The notes: generated by a model not told the origin, from the letters alone. A DNA stretch of 49,081 nt from an uncultured Desulfovibrio sp. (GCA_937926875.1 CALBAX010000016.1:1-49081), one strand, 5' to 3'. Shown: positions 35,774 through 44,092, counted from the stretch's first letter. Translations and numbers: made by a program.

Positions 35774-35860
35774 ATGTCTGGACCGTTGTTCGCCGTCATC
35801 GGCATCATCGTCATGTTTTTCGTCATGCGCTGGGTCTTCAAGAATGGCGGTTGCGGCTGA
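35774..35860 (+). CDS. Small membrane peptide downstream of hydF; stop may be a recoded UGA
   Basis: The 28-residue peptide MSGPLFAVIGIIVMFFVMRW ending VFKNGGCG has one hydrophobic helix (residues 5-18), a basic flank (Arg19, Lys23) and a Gly/Cys tail. GGGAGG lies five bases before the ATG, a better site than many nearby genes have. It starts 39 bases after hydF, so the two are probably co-transcribed. The frame stays open beyond the UGA stop: 26 further codons (MPRRPAPGTGEKRLEGFSAR then RKEEDR) run to a second UGA at 35939-35941. If UGA encodes selenocysteine, the product would be a 55-residue protein with a C-G-U motif. Function unknown. Confidence 0.6.
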   Translation: MSGPLFAVIGIIVMFFVMRWVFKNGGCG

Positions 35861-35876
35861 ATGCCCCGTCGTCCTG

Positions 35877-35891
35877 CCCCGGGTACCGGGG
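35877..35891 (+). other. Hairpin after the UGA codon, possible bacterial SECIS element
   Basis: CCCCGG (35877-35882) and CCGGGG (35886-35891) pair around a GTA loop. The loop begins 22 bases after the UGA at 35858-35860, and its first base is G. Both fit the loose consensus for bacterial selenocysteine insertion elements. A GC-rich palindrome of this size could also occur by chance. Confidence 0.3.
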
Positions 35892-35941
35892 AAAAGCGTC
35901 TGGAAGGATTTTCCGCCCGGCGCAAGGAGGAAGACCGCTGA

Positions 35942-36307
35942 CCCCCTTGGGAGGCCCTGTGGCAGCCATGCCTGCGTGAGCCTGTCCCTTTTTCCGCTGT
36001 CCTGATCCGCGCGGCAGCGGCTCTCCTGTCCATGTTCCCCGGCCCGTCGTGTCCTGCGACGGGCTTTTTCATCTGCGCTTCCCCGGTTCCCTTGGCATGG
36101 GGCCCGTCTTTTTCCTGCCCGTCCTTCCCTGTCTCCATCTTTCGCTTGTCCGGTATGGCCTGCCCGTACAGCCTCCGGGGTGGGTTCCTGTCTTTTGTTC
36201 CGCCTGTCCCCGTACCGGATGCTAAAAATTCATATTTCCCTTATATCCTGAACAGCTATCAGTCTTTCTTATTTCATGGCGGGGGGAAGCCCCTGCCGCT
36301 GCCCAAA
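35942..36307. other. Gene-free stretch downstream of the hydF group
   Basis: Apart from the terminator at 36042, no gene or element is supported. The part at about 36215-36285 is AT-rich (CTAAAAATTCATATTTCCC and following), with no clear promoter spacing, and directly abuts repeat copy 2. Confidence 0.45.
36042..36070 (+). terminator. Terminator of the hydF transcript
   Basis: GCCCGTCG (36042-36049) pairs with CGACGGGC (36057-36064), followed by five T residues. It is the first good terminator after hydF and the small membrane peptide. Confidence 0.8.
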
Positions 36308-36410
36308 GACGGGGACCAGCCATACCGGCCAGAGCAACGTTTTTTCGGGGTTGGAGGGGGTACGGGGGAGGAAGGGCAGTTTTTATAAAAAACGTCCCTT
36401 CCTCCCCCGC
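36308..36410 (-). repeat. Hairpin repeat element, copy 2 (inverted relative to copy 1)
   Basis: Read on the minus strand, a GCGGGGGAGGAAGGGACG stem with TTTTTTATAAAAA at its top is followed by the same tail as copy 1 (CCCCCTCCAACCCCG, AAAAAACGTTG, GGTCCCCGTC). Copies 1 and 2 form an inverted pair 2.45 kb across that encloses hydF and the small membrane peptide. Confidence 0.88.
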
Positions 36411-36611
36411 CATCACCGCCATCCCCGTCCCTGCCCCGGATGGACAGGGCGGGACAATCTTCGTATGCTGCCCTAGCCTGAGGGCCCCGACTGTCGCATC
36501 CGGCCGGTATCATGCCGGATTCCCGGTTCGGGCCGGGGCGAAGTTGTGTCGGGGCCTGCGGGGCGCAGGAGGACTGCCTTCCTGCACGGGCTCCATGCGG
36601 GAGAGAGATAT

Positions 36612-37589
36612 ATGCGGCAAAAGATCCTGGCAGCGGTGCTGCTTGTGGGCGTGGCCGTGGCGCTGGGCTGGTACTTCCTGTGGGACAGGACGCAGGGGAG
36701 CCTGGTGCTGTACGGCAATGTGGAGATCCGTCAGGTGGATGTGAGTTTCCGCGTGGACGGACGTATCGCCCGGGTGCTGGTGGACGAAGGCGACAGCGTG
36801 CGCGCCGGGCAGGAGCTGGCCCGGCTGGACGATGACCTGCTGCGCCAGCAGCGGGATCAGGCAGCGGCCCAGCTGGCCGGACAGAAGGCCCAGTTGCTGC
36901 GCCTGGAGCGCGGCTACCGCACGGAAGAAGTGGAGCAGGCCCGTGCCGCCGTGGCCCGTGCCCGTGCCGTGGCCGACAATGCGGCCATCAATCTGAACCG
37001 TATCAGCGCCATGCGCGCACGCAACGCCATCTCCCAGAAGGAGCTGGACAATGCCCGCAGCTCGGACAGGTCGGCCCGGGCGGAACTGCGTTCGGCGCAG
37101 AAGCAGCTCGACATGCTGCTCTCCGGTTACCGCGAGGAAGATGTGCTGGCCCAGCGGGCAGCGGTGGATGCCGCGGCGGCGGCCCTGGAGCTGGCCGAGA
37201 TCCGGCTGCATGATGCCCTGCTGACCGCGCCGCAGGACGGCATCGTCCTGACCCGTGCCCGTGAGGCTGGGGCCATCGTGCAGGCCGGGCAGACCGTGTA
37301 TACCCTGAGCCTGGTGGATCCGGTGTGGCTGCGCGTCTATGTGGACGAACCGCAGCTGGGGCGCATCAAGCCGGGCATGGCCGTGCGCGTGCGCGTGGAC
37401 GCGGTGCCGGACAAGGAATTTGCGGGCCGGGTGGGCTTCATCTCGCCGGCGGCGGAGTTCACGCCCAAGAGCGTGGAGACCATGGAAGTGCGCACCTCGC
37501 TGGTCTACCGCCTGCGGGTGCAGGTGGACGATCCCGACAACGTCATGCGGCAGGGCATGCCCGTGACCGTGACCCTGGTGGAGCCCTGA
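36612..37589 (+). CDS. HlyD/EmrA-type membrane fusion protein of an ABC exporter
   Basis: This 325-residue protein links the inner-membrane exporter to the periplasm or an outer-membrane channel. It has an N-terminal transmembrane anchor (about 5-22), a lipoyl/barrel-sandwich half (VSFRVDGRIARVLVDEGDSVRAGQELARLD), a long Ala/Arg/Gln-rich coiled coil (about 80-185), the second lipoyl half (LTAPQDGIVLTRAREAGAIVQAGQTVYTLS) and a beta-barrel. It resembles YbhG. GGGAGAGAGATAT precedes the ATG at 36612. The stop TGA overlaps the ATG of the ATPase gene (TGATG), so it heads a four-gene operon. Confidence 0.9.
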   Translation: MRQKILAAVLLVGVAVALGWYFLWDRTQGSLVLYGNVEIRQVDVSFRVDGRIARVLVDEGDSVRAGQELARLDDDLLRQQRDQAAAQLAGQKAQLLRLERGYRTEEVEQARAAVARARAVADNAAINLNRISAMRARNAISQKELDNARSSDRSARAELRSAQKQLDMLLSGYREEDVLAQRAAVDAAAAALELAEIRLHDALLTAPQDGIVLTRAREAGAIVQAGQTVYTLSLVDPVWLRVYVDEPQLGRIKPGMAVRVRVDAVPDKEFAGRVGFISPAAEFTPKSVETMEVRTSLVYRLRVQVDDPDNVMRQGMPVTVTLVEP

Positions 37590-39487
37590 TGTCTTTCTTG
37601 TCCTCCTGGTGGCGGCGCCGGGCAGCCGGGGCGCCGGACACGGCCCGGCCTGTGGGCGGTCGCGCCGATGGCGGCCACAGGAGCGGGGAAGCAGGCCGGC
37701 AGGGCGCTGCCGCCTCCGGGGCTGTGCGGGATGCCGCCATGACGCGGGACGGCATCGCCGTGGAACTGCGCGGGCTGGTCATGCGCTTCGGGGCCGTGGA
37801 GGCCCTGCGCGGTCTGGATGCCCGCATCCCGGCCGGGCGCATCACCGGCCTCGTGGGGCCGGACGGCGCGGGCAAGACCACCCTGCTGCGCCTGCTGGCC
37901 GGGCTCATGGAACCGGCGGCGGGGCAGGCCCTGCTGTTCGGCCGCCCCGCCCGCGAGGTGGCGGCGGACGCGCCCAACAGCATCGGCTACATGCCGCAGC
38001 GTTTCGGCCTGTACGAAGACCTTTCCGTCATGGCCAATCTGCGCCTGCACGCCCGTCTGCGCGGTCTGGAGGGCGAGGCCCGCGATGCCCTGTTCGACAG
38101 GTTGCTGGCCTTCACCTCGCTTGGGCCGTTCACCCGCCGTCTGGCCGGACGCCTTTCCGGCGGCATGAAACAGAAACTGGGCATCGCCTGCGCCCTGCTG
38201 GGGGCGCCGCGCGTGCTGCTGCTGGACGAACCCGGTGTGGGCGTGGACCCCCTGTCGCGGCAGGAGCTGTGGCAGATGGTCAGCGAACTGAGCGATGACG
38301 GCATGACCGTCATCTGGTCCACGGCCTATCTGGACGAGGCCGCGCGCTGCCCGGGCATCCTCATGCTGGACAGCGGCCGCATCCTCTACGACGGCCCGCC
38401 CGAAGGGCTCACCGCCCGGGTGGAAGAACGCGTGTTCCATGTGCCGCCGGGCAGCGAGGGCAGCAAGGCGGCCCTCGCCCGCTGGACGCGGACGCCGGGC
38501 GTGGAAGATGCCCTGATGCAGGGCAGCCGCATTCGTGTGCTGCTGGGACAGGACGCTCCGGAAAGCACGCGGGCCGCCGTGCGCGAGGCCGGGGGAGAGA
38601 ACGCCCCCGCCCGTCTGGAAGACGCCTACATGCACATGGTGGGCGGGCTCAATCAGGAGCCCTCGCCCTACGGCAGGACAGGAGGCGAGGGCAGCGGCCA
38701 GGCGACGCGGCTGGCCGTGGAAGCGCCGGAACGTATCGTGGCGAAGGAGCTGACCAAGCGCTTCGGCAGCTTCACGGCGGCCGACCACATCAGCTTCACG
38801 GTGCGCGCCGGCGAGATCTTCGGCCTGCTGGGGCCCAACGGCGCGGGCAAGTCCACCACCTTCCGCATGCTTTGCGGCCTGTCGCGGCCCACGTCGGGCC
38901 AGTGCAGCGTGGACGGCGTGGACCTGCTGCGTGCGGGCAGCGCGGCACGTTCGCGTCTGGGCTACATGGCGCAGAAATTTTCCCTGTACCTGGACATCCC
39001 GGTGCGCGAGAACATCCTGACCTGTGCGGAGCTGTACGGTCTGGCCCCGGAACGCCGCAAGGCCCTGCTGCCCGTGCTGGCGCGGGCCCTGGAACTGACG
39101 GACTATCTGGACAGCCGCACCCACAGCCTGCCGCTGGGGCAGAAACAGCGGCTGGCCCTGCTGTGCGCCACCCTGCACGAGCCGCCGGTGCTGTTTTTGG
39201 ACGAGCCCACATCGGGCGTGGACGCGCGCACCCGCCGGGACTTCTGGAAGCATATTACGGCCATGACCGAGGCCGGGGCCTCGGTGCTGGTGACCACGCA
39301 TTTCATGGAAGAAGCCGAATACTGTGACCGCATGGCCCTCATCTACCGGGGCGCCATGATCAGCATGGGCACGCCGGACGAGCTCAAGGCCTCCTGCCGG
39401 GGCATGGCGGGCGTGCCCGACGACCCCACGCTGGAAGATGCCTTCATCGCCAGCATCCGGCGTTATGATGCCGAGCATCCGCAGTAG
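37589..39487 (+). CDS. ABC exporter ATPase with two fused nucleotide-binding domains (YbhF type)
   Basis: This 632-residue protein has two complete ABC ATPase domains. The first has Walker A GPDGAGKTT, signature LSGGMKQK and Walker B VLLLDEPGVGVD. The second has Walker A GPNGAGKST, Walker B VLFLDEPTSGVD and a switch His (VTTHFMEE). The second signature reads LPLGQKQR instead of LSGGQ, so one of the two ATP sites may be degenerate. The start overlaps the hlyD stop (TGATG). A later start at 37739 (MTRDGIAVE) is possible, because the first 50 residues are low in complexity. Confidence 0.9.
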   Translation: MSFLSSWWRRRAAGAPDTARPVGGRADGGHRSGEAGRQGAAASGAVRDAAMTRDGIAVELRGLVMRFGAVEALRGLDARIPAGRITGLVGPDGAGKTTLLRLLAGLMEPAAGQALLFGRPAREVAADAPNSIGYMPQRFGLYEDLSVMANLRLHARLRGLEGEARDALFDRLLAFTSLGPFTRRLAGRLSGGMKQKLGIACALLGAPRVLLLDEPGVGVDPLSRQELWQMVSELSDDGMTVIWSTAYLDEAARCPGILMLDSGRILYDGPPEGLTARVEERVFHVPPGSEGSKAALARWTRTPGVEDALMQGSRIRVLLGQDAPESTRAAVREAGGENAPARLEDAYMHMVGGLNQEPSPYGRTGGEGSGQATRLAVEAPERIVAKELTKRFGSFTAADHISFTVRAGEIFGLLGPNGAGKSTTFRMLCGLSRPTSGQCSVDGVDLLRAGSAARSRLGYMAQKFSLYLDIPVRENILTCAELYGLAPERRKALLPVLARALELTDYLDSRTHSLPLGQKQRLALLCATLHEPPVLFLDEPTSGVDARTRRDFWKHITAMTEAGASVLVTTHFMEEAEYCDRMALIYRGAMISMGTPDELKASCRGMAGVPDDPTLEDAFIASIRRYDAEHPQ

Positions 39488-39706
39488 GGGATGGCTCATG
39501 CGGTTGCGGGGGAAAGGTTGTTCCAGCCTCCTCGCCTTGCTTTGACGGCCGCGCTGTCTTGCCGTCTGGCGTGCGCAGCCCTGCGCCGGCCCTTGCCGTC
39601 AGGGCAGGAGCCGGAAGCTTGCCCGGTCAGGCAGAGGACGTGCGGGACGGGAAAAAGGATCGGGAAATCCGGTAGCTGCAACGGCAGGCCGGGAGAGGGG
39701 GAACTG

Positions 39707-40846
39707 ATGCAAGAACGTCTGTCACGCCGCCTCTGGGTGCGGCAATTGCTGGCCCTGATGGGCAAGGAGTTCCAGCAGATCGTGCGGGACCCTTCGTCCT
39801 ATCTGGTGGCCGGTGTGCTGCCCCTGCTGTTCCTGCTGCTCTTCGGCTACGGCATCACCCTGGACGCGGGCGTGTTGCAGCTGGCCGTGTTCAACCAGAG
39901 CGGCGGCCAGCATTCGCGGGCCCTGCTGACGGACTTTGCCCACTCGCCGCACTTCGTCATCCGTTCCATCAGCCATATGCGCGAGGGCGAGCGCCTGATG
40001 CGCGAATCCTCCGTGCAGGGCATCCTGGTGCTGGGCCAGCAGTTCGACGCCCAGCTGGACCGGGGGACGACGGCGGACGTGCAGCTCATCGTGGACGGCA
40101 CCGAACCCAATGTGGCCCGCTTCATCCAGAGCTATGCGCAGGCCGTGTTGCTGCGCTGGCAGGGGGCCCGGCAGGCGGGCGGCGTGCCGCAGGCCGGGCC
40201 GGTGAGCGTCGAGGAGCGCTACTGGTACAATCCCACGGCCAAGAGCGAGCGTTTTCTCGTGCCCGGGGCCATCACGGTCATCATGACGCTCATCGGCACC
40301 CTGCTGACCTCGCTGGTCTTTGCCCGCGAGTGGGAGCGCGGCACCATGGAAGCCATGCTGGCCACGCCCGTGAGCCGCTGGCAGATGCTGCTCGGCAAGC
40401 TCGTCCCGTATTACTGCATGGGCATGTTCAGCATGGGCCTGTGCGCGCTGGCCGCCGTGACCCTGTTCGGCGTGCCTTACCGGGGCTCGGTGGGGGCGCT
40501 GCTGTTCATCTCCTCGGTGTTCATGCTCTGCGCCCTGGGGCAGGGCCTGCTCATCTCCGTGAGCCTGCACAGCCAGTTGCAGGCCGCCGAGGCCGGGCTT
40601 TTTTCCGGCTTTTTGCCCGCCCTGCTGCTGTCGGGCTTCGTGTTCGACATCAACAGCATGCCGCCCGTCCTGCAGGCCATCACCCATCTGGTGCCGGCCC
40701 GCTATTTCAATACCTGCCTGCGGACGCTCTTCCTGACCGGGGACGTCTGGGAACTGTTCTGGCCCTGTCTGGGGGCCATGAGCCTGCTGGCCCTGCTCAT
40801 GCTGGGGCTGGTCTATAAAAAGCTGGTCAAAAGGCTGGATGTCTGA
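39707..40846 (+). CDS. ABC-2 type exporter permease (YbhS-like)
   Basis: This 379-residue inner-membrane protein has one N-terminal helix (about 30-50), a large periplasmic domain (about 50-185), then five helices from about 190 onward. The segments KEFQQIVRDPSSYLVAGVLPLLFLLLFGYGITLD, FAREWERGTMEAMLATPVSRWQMLLGKLVPYY and LVPARYFNTCLRTLFLTG are typical of the ABC2_membrane_3 family. GGGAGAGGGGGAACTG supports the ATG at 39707. The last base of its stop is the first base of the next ATG (TGATG). The two permeases form the channel. Confidence 0.9.
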   Translation: MQERLSRRLWVRQLLALMGKEFQQIVRDPSSYLVAGVLPLLFLLLFGYGITLDAGVLQLAVFNQSGGQHSRALLTDFAHSPHFVIRSISHMREGERLMRESSVQGILVLGQQFDAQLDRGTTADVQLIVDGTEPNVARFIQSYAQAVLLRWQGARQAGGVPQAGPVSVEERYWYNPTAKSERFLVPGAITVIMTLIGTLLTSLVFAREWERGTMEAMLATPVSRWQMLLGKLVPYYCMGMFSMGLCALAAVTLFGVPYRGSVGALLFISSVFMLCALGQGLLISVSLHSQLQAAEAGLFSGFLPALLLSGFVFDINSMPPVLQAITHLVPARYFNTCLRTLFLTGDVWELFWPCLGAMSLLALLMLGLVYKKLVKRLDV

Positions 40847-41985
40847 TGCTGCGCGACGCCTTCCTGCTCCATATCCGGCGCATGCTGGCCATCGTGCGCA
40901 AGGAACTGCTTGTCCTGTTCTGCAACCCGGTCTCCCGCATGCTGCTCATCGTGCCACCGCTCATGCAGATCGTCATTTTCGGCTGGGCCGCCACCATGGA
41001 AGTGCGCAATGTGGACGTGGCCGTGCTCGACCATGACGAAGGCCCCCTGAGCCGGGAGATCGTGCGCCGTCTGGAGGGCTCGCCCACCTTCCGGCATGTG
41101 TTCTTCCTGCGCGGGCAGCAGGAGGTGCGCCCGGCCATCGAGCAGGAAAAGGCCCTGTTCGTCATGGTCTTCGATGCGGAGTTCTCCCGCAGGGCCGCGC
41201 GCGGCGAGCCCGTGACCGTACAGCTGCTGCTGGACGGCAGGCGTTCCAACGCGGCCCAGATCGCGGCCTACTATGTGCAGGTCATGCTGGCCGAGGTGGC
41301 CGCGCAGACACCGCTGGGGCGGCAGGCCGCGCTGGCGGGCGGCGGCAGCCTGGACATCCGGCAGCGCAGCTGGTTCAACCCCAATTTCGAGTTCCAGTGG
41401 TTCTTCCTTCCCAACCTCATCGGCATGCTGAGCTTCATGCTGGGGCTGGTGGTGACGGGCCTGTCCATCGCCCGCGAGCGCGAGGCGGGCACCTTCGACC
41501 AGTTGCTGGTCTCGCCGGCCACGCCCACCGAGATCGCCCTTGCCAAGCTCATCCCCGGCTGCGTGGTGGGCCTGGCCCACGGCACCATCTTTTTGCTGGT
41601 CTCGGTCTTTGGTTTCGGTGTGCCTTTCACGGGCTCGGTGCTGCTGCTCTATGTGGCCATCCTCATCTTTTCGCTGGCGGCGGGGGGCATCGGCCTCATG
41701 ATCTCTTCGCTCTCGTCCACCCAGCAGCAGGCTTTTTTGGGCGCGTTCACCGTGGGCGTGCCCTGCATCCTGCTCTCCGGGGCCGTGACGCCGGTCATCA
41801 ACATGCCGATGGTCTTGCAGCACGGCAGCCAGCTCAACCCCATCCGCCACTTCACCACCCTGGTGCAGGGCGTGTTCCTGCGCGACATCACCTTTGAGGC
41901 CGCTTCCGTGAGCCTGCTCAAGATCTGCGCCATCACCGTGGTCTGCGTCTGCGTGGCGGTGTGGATGTTCCGTCGCCGCGTGTAG
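40846..41985 (+). CDS. ABC-2 type exporter permease (YbhR-like)
   Basis: The second 379-residue permease, with the same layout as its neighbour: helix at about 30-50, a periplasmic domain, and five helices after residue ~190. KELLVLFCNPVSRMLLIVPPLMQIVIFGWAATME, SIAREREAGTFDQLLVSPATPTEIALAKLIPG and QLNPIRHFTTLVQGVFLRD are the family blocks. It is translationally coupled to the upstream gene. The operon (fusion protein, double ATPase, two permeases) matches the YbhGFSR drug or cation exporter of E. coli in order and type. There is no TetR regulator gene here. Substrate unknown. Confidence 0.9.
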   Translation: MLRDAFLLHIRRMLAIVRKELLVLFCNPVSRMLLIVPPLMQIVIFGWAATMEVRNVDVAVLDHDEGPLSREIVRRLEGSPTFRHVFFLRGQQEVRPAIEQEKALFVMVFDAEFSRRAARGEPVTVQLLLDGRRSNAAQIAAYYVQVMLAEVAAQTPLGRQAALAGGGSLDIRQRSWFNPNFEFQWFFLPNLIGMLSFMLGLVVTGLSIAREREAGTFDQLLVSPATPTEIALAKLIPGCVVGLAHGTIFLLVSVFGFGVPFTGSVLLLYVAILIFSLAAGGIGLMISSLSSTQQQAFLGAFTVGVPCILLSGAVTPVINMPMVLQHGSQLNPIRHFTTLVQGVFLRDITFEAASVSLLKICAITVVCVCVAVWMFRRRV

Positions 41986-42292
41986 CAGCGTGCGGGAGCA
42001 CGGCGGCAGAGGGGGGCGGGAGTGCTTGCCGTACGCTGCCGTCAGACAAGGGATGGGGAAGATCCCTTGCCGCGTCTGATGCCGCCCGGTGGGGTCACAG
42101 GGCAGGGCTGCGTCCGGCCCTGTCCGGTATCGGAGAAAGGGCCTCTCGTGCCCTGGGCTTTTGCCGGAGAGGCAAGGGGCCTGTGCGGGGCAGGAGGGGG
42201 CCGTCAGCGGCTTGTCCCCGTTCCTACGCGGAGCAGGGAGGCGCCGCTCCCCCACGCGGGGGCTGGCCATGTGCATGACGCCCTTTGCACCG
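41986..42292. other. Gap between convergent exporter and channel genes with a hairpin
   Basis: A stem-loop at 42041-42079 has an inner 8-bp stem CAAGGGAT/ATCCCTTG (42047-42054 with 42062-42069) and an outer GTCAGAC/GTCTGAT pair. It has no T tract but may end the exporter operon. No gene or repeat copy was seen. Confidence 0.5.
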
Positions 42293-43015
42293 CTACGGGT
42301 TTTCTTTGGGGGCGCCCCCCTTGCCGGGCCTCTGGACGGGGCGGCCGGCAAAGGTGCGGCCCACGATGGAGGCGATGACCACCAGGGAATAGATGTTGGC
42401 GGACAGGGACACCAGCACGGTGGCATTGCGTGCAGCCCAGGAAACGGGCGTGATGTCGCCGTACCCGATGGTCATGAGGCTGATGTAGCTGAAGTAGAAA
42501 AGATCCTGGAGGCTCACGCCGCCGGGATCGGGGCCCCGGAAGGAACCGGGCTGGAAGCTTTCCAGCAGCAGGAAGAGGAAAAAGCCGCTGTAGCCGATGA
42601 GCAGCAGGCCGGAAAGGCCCGCGCAGAGAGTCTGCCGGGCATCCAGATGCAGGCGGTGCGTCTGGGCGCGGTAGAGCTGGCTGAACAGCTCCAGCAGGAT
42701 GATGAAGAAAAAAAGGCCGTGCAAGAGGAGCTGGCCGAGCTGGAGCGCCCGGGGCATGGAGGACAGCGCCTGGAAGGGATGCAGGGCCAGGATGCCCGCG
42801 GCCGTCAGGGCCGCCGCCCAGAAGCCCGGACGGAGACGGCCGTACAGATTGATCCCGGCCAGCAGTTGCAGGGGCAGATAGCAGGCCTGGGCCGTGCCGC
42901 CATAGATTTTTCCGGGAAAAATGATATTCAGCAGGAACATGCAGGCGAGGGAAAGCAACAGGCCCTCGAAACGGCGCACATGCCACCAGCGGCGTCCGTG
43001 CAGCAAGGGGAACAT
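42293..43015 (-). CDS. Potassium channel-like membrane protein (Ion_trans_2)
   Basis: This 240-residue inner-membrane protein has about six hydrophobic helices. The last two frame a pore loop with the selectivity filter TIGYGD (182-187), the signature of potassium channels. The N-terminal helices lack an obvious row of Arg residues as in voltage sensors, and no RCK/TrkA-N domain follows the pore; the tail is short and basic. GGGAGGTCCC precedes the ATG. Selectivity for K+ follows from the filter; gating is unknown. Confidence 0.85.
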   Translation of the reverse strand: MFPLLHGRRWWHVRRFEGLLLSLACMFLLNIIFPGKIYGGTAQACYLPLQLLAGINLYGRLRPGFWAAALTAAGILALHPFQALSSMPRALQLGQLLLHGLFFFIILLELFSQLYRAQTHRLHLDARQTLCAGLSGLLLIGYSGFFLFLLLESFQPGSFRGPDPGGVSLQDLFYFSYISLMTIGYGDITPVSWAARNATVLVSLSANIYSLVVIASIVGRTFAGRPVQRPGKGGAPKENP

Positions 43016-43362
43016 GGGACCTCCCGGTCAGACAGCTTCAGCGCAGGAACAAGCGGACCATGGCCTGCCGGGGCGGCAGGCAGCGGAGCGAAGACACGGA
43101 CATGTCCCTTGTCTTTGCCGTGTCGGCACGGCCAGGCAACAGACGTTGCCGGACATCGCTCCAAGGCCGACCCTAAAGCAGAAGGACGGGATTGCAAAGC
43201 CCGGCCGCCTGCCATTTCGGAGCCGCTGTTGCCCTGCCGCGGCAAAAGCGCGTCCGGGATGTGGCGGACGCCGGCGTGTTGCCCAAAGGTCCGCCTGCCT
43301 GCGGATGGCTGCGGCGGCGTGAGGCACGGCGCGCCGGCCTGCGATCATGATGGAGGATGACG
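43016..43362. other. Divergent intergenic region between the channel gene and fluC
   Basis: It holds a GCCTGCC/GGCAGGC hairpin near 43062-43080. No fluoride riboswitch was found upstream of fluC: the GATGG...AACCGC...CTGATGACTCC series is absent. No convincing promoter pair was seen. Confidence 0.5.
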
Positions 43363-43749
43363 ATGGATGTGACGGCGCTGCGCAATTGCGGTCTTCTTTT
43401 TCTGGCGGGCGGGGCAGGGGCCCTGGCCCGCTACGGTGTTTCGGAACTGGCCAATGCACTGGTGGGGCGGCAGTACCCGCTGGGGACCTTTGTGGTCAAC
43501 GTGCTGGGCTGTTTCCTGTTCGGGCTGGTCTGGGAGCTGGCCGCGGTGCGCCTGCTCATCTCGGACACGGTGCGCCTGATCGTCCTGGTGGGCTTCATGG
43601 GCTCGTTCACCACCTTCTCGTCCCTGATCTTCGATTCCTTTGCCCTGGGGCAGACCCGTCTGGCCCTGCTGCTGTTCAATATGGGCGCCCAGACCATCCT
43701 GGGCTTCGCGGCCCTTTTCCTGGGCATGACCGTGGGCAAGCACTGGTAG
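43363..43749 (+). CDS. fluC: Fluoride ion channel FluC/CrcB
   Basis: FluC is a dimeric fluoride channel that lets F- leave the cell. The 128-residue protein has four hydrophobic helices and the family blocks GGAGALARYG (start of helix 1), GTFVVNVLGCFLFG (with the conserved Asn) and GFMGSFTTFSSLIFDSF (helix 3 break with the Phe box and Thr-Thr). The ATG at 43363 is preferred because GGAGG lies six bases before it; an ATG at 43357 touches that site. It stands alone, followed by a hairpin. Confidence 0.95.
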   Translation: MDVTALRNCGLLFLAGGAGALARYGVSELANALVGRQYPLGTFVVNVLGCFLFGLVWELAAVRLLISDTVRLIVLVGFMGSFTTFSSLIFDSFALGQTRLALLLFNMGAQTILGFAALFLGMTVGKHW

Positions 43750-43850
43750 GGATGCCGTCTGGGGGAGGGCCGTCGCGTCCCGGCCTTTGACGGCCAGGTC
43801 TGCCGACCAGGGCGGCCGCGTCTTCCCCCTGTTCCCGCTGAGGGGAAGAA

Positions 43851-43884
43851 CGACAAAGGGAGACCTGACGGTCTCCCTTTGTCG
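43851..43884. terminator. Perfect 15-bp hairpin after fluC
   Basis: CGACAAAGGGAGACC (43851-43865) pairs perfectly with its complement at 43870-43884 around a TGAC loop. There is no T tract after it, so termination is plausible but not certain. Confidence 0.55.
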
Positions 43885-44075
43885 TCGCTCAGCATCCGGC
43901 TAGGGCGTGTTGAGGCTATCCGCAGCTTGTTTGGGGGAAGGGAAACCCCTCTGCCCGCACGCGAGGAGCTTTCCTGCCCCCCAAGCCCCATCCTTTCCCC
44001 GGCGCTCTTTTTCAGATGGATGCGGAAGCATGCGGCAAGCATCCTTCACCGGGCAGGCGTGGCTGATATATTCCT

Positions 44076-44092
44076 ATTTATTTGAAATAAAT
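44076..44092. repeat. Perfect 17-base AT palindrome
   Basis: ATTTATTT-G-AAATAAAT is a perfect inverted repeat made only of A and T except the centre, just past the stop codon of the flavoprotein gene. It stands out in a GC-rich region. It could be an operator relic or mRNA 3' end structure. Confidence 0.6.

Noticed and set aside
35861..35941. An independent 26-codon gene starting ATGCCCCGT right after the UGA
   Set aside because: It has no ribosome binding site of its own and is in frame with the upstream peptide, so it is treated only as a possible readthrough extension.
43170..43362. A second fluoride riboswitch ahead of fluC
   Set aside because: Looked for GATGG, AACCGC and CTGATGACTCC in order; none of the series is present.
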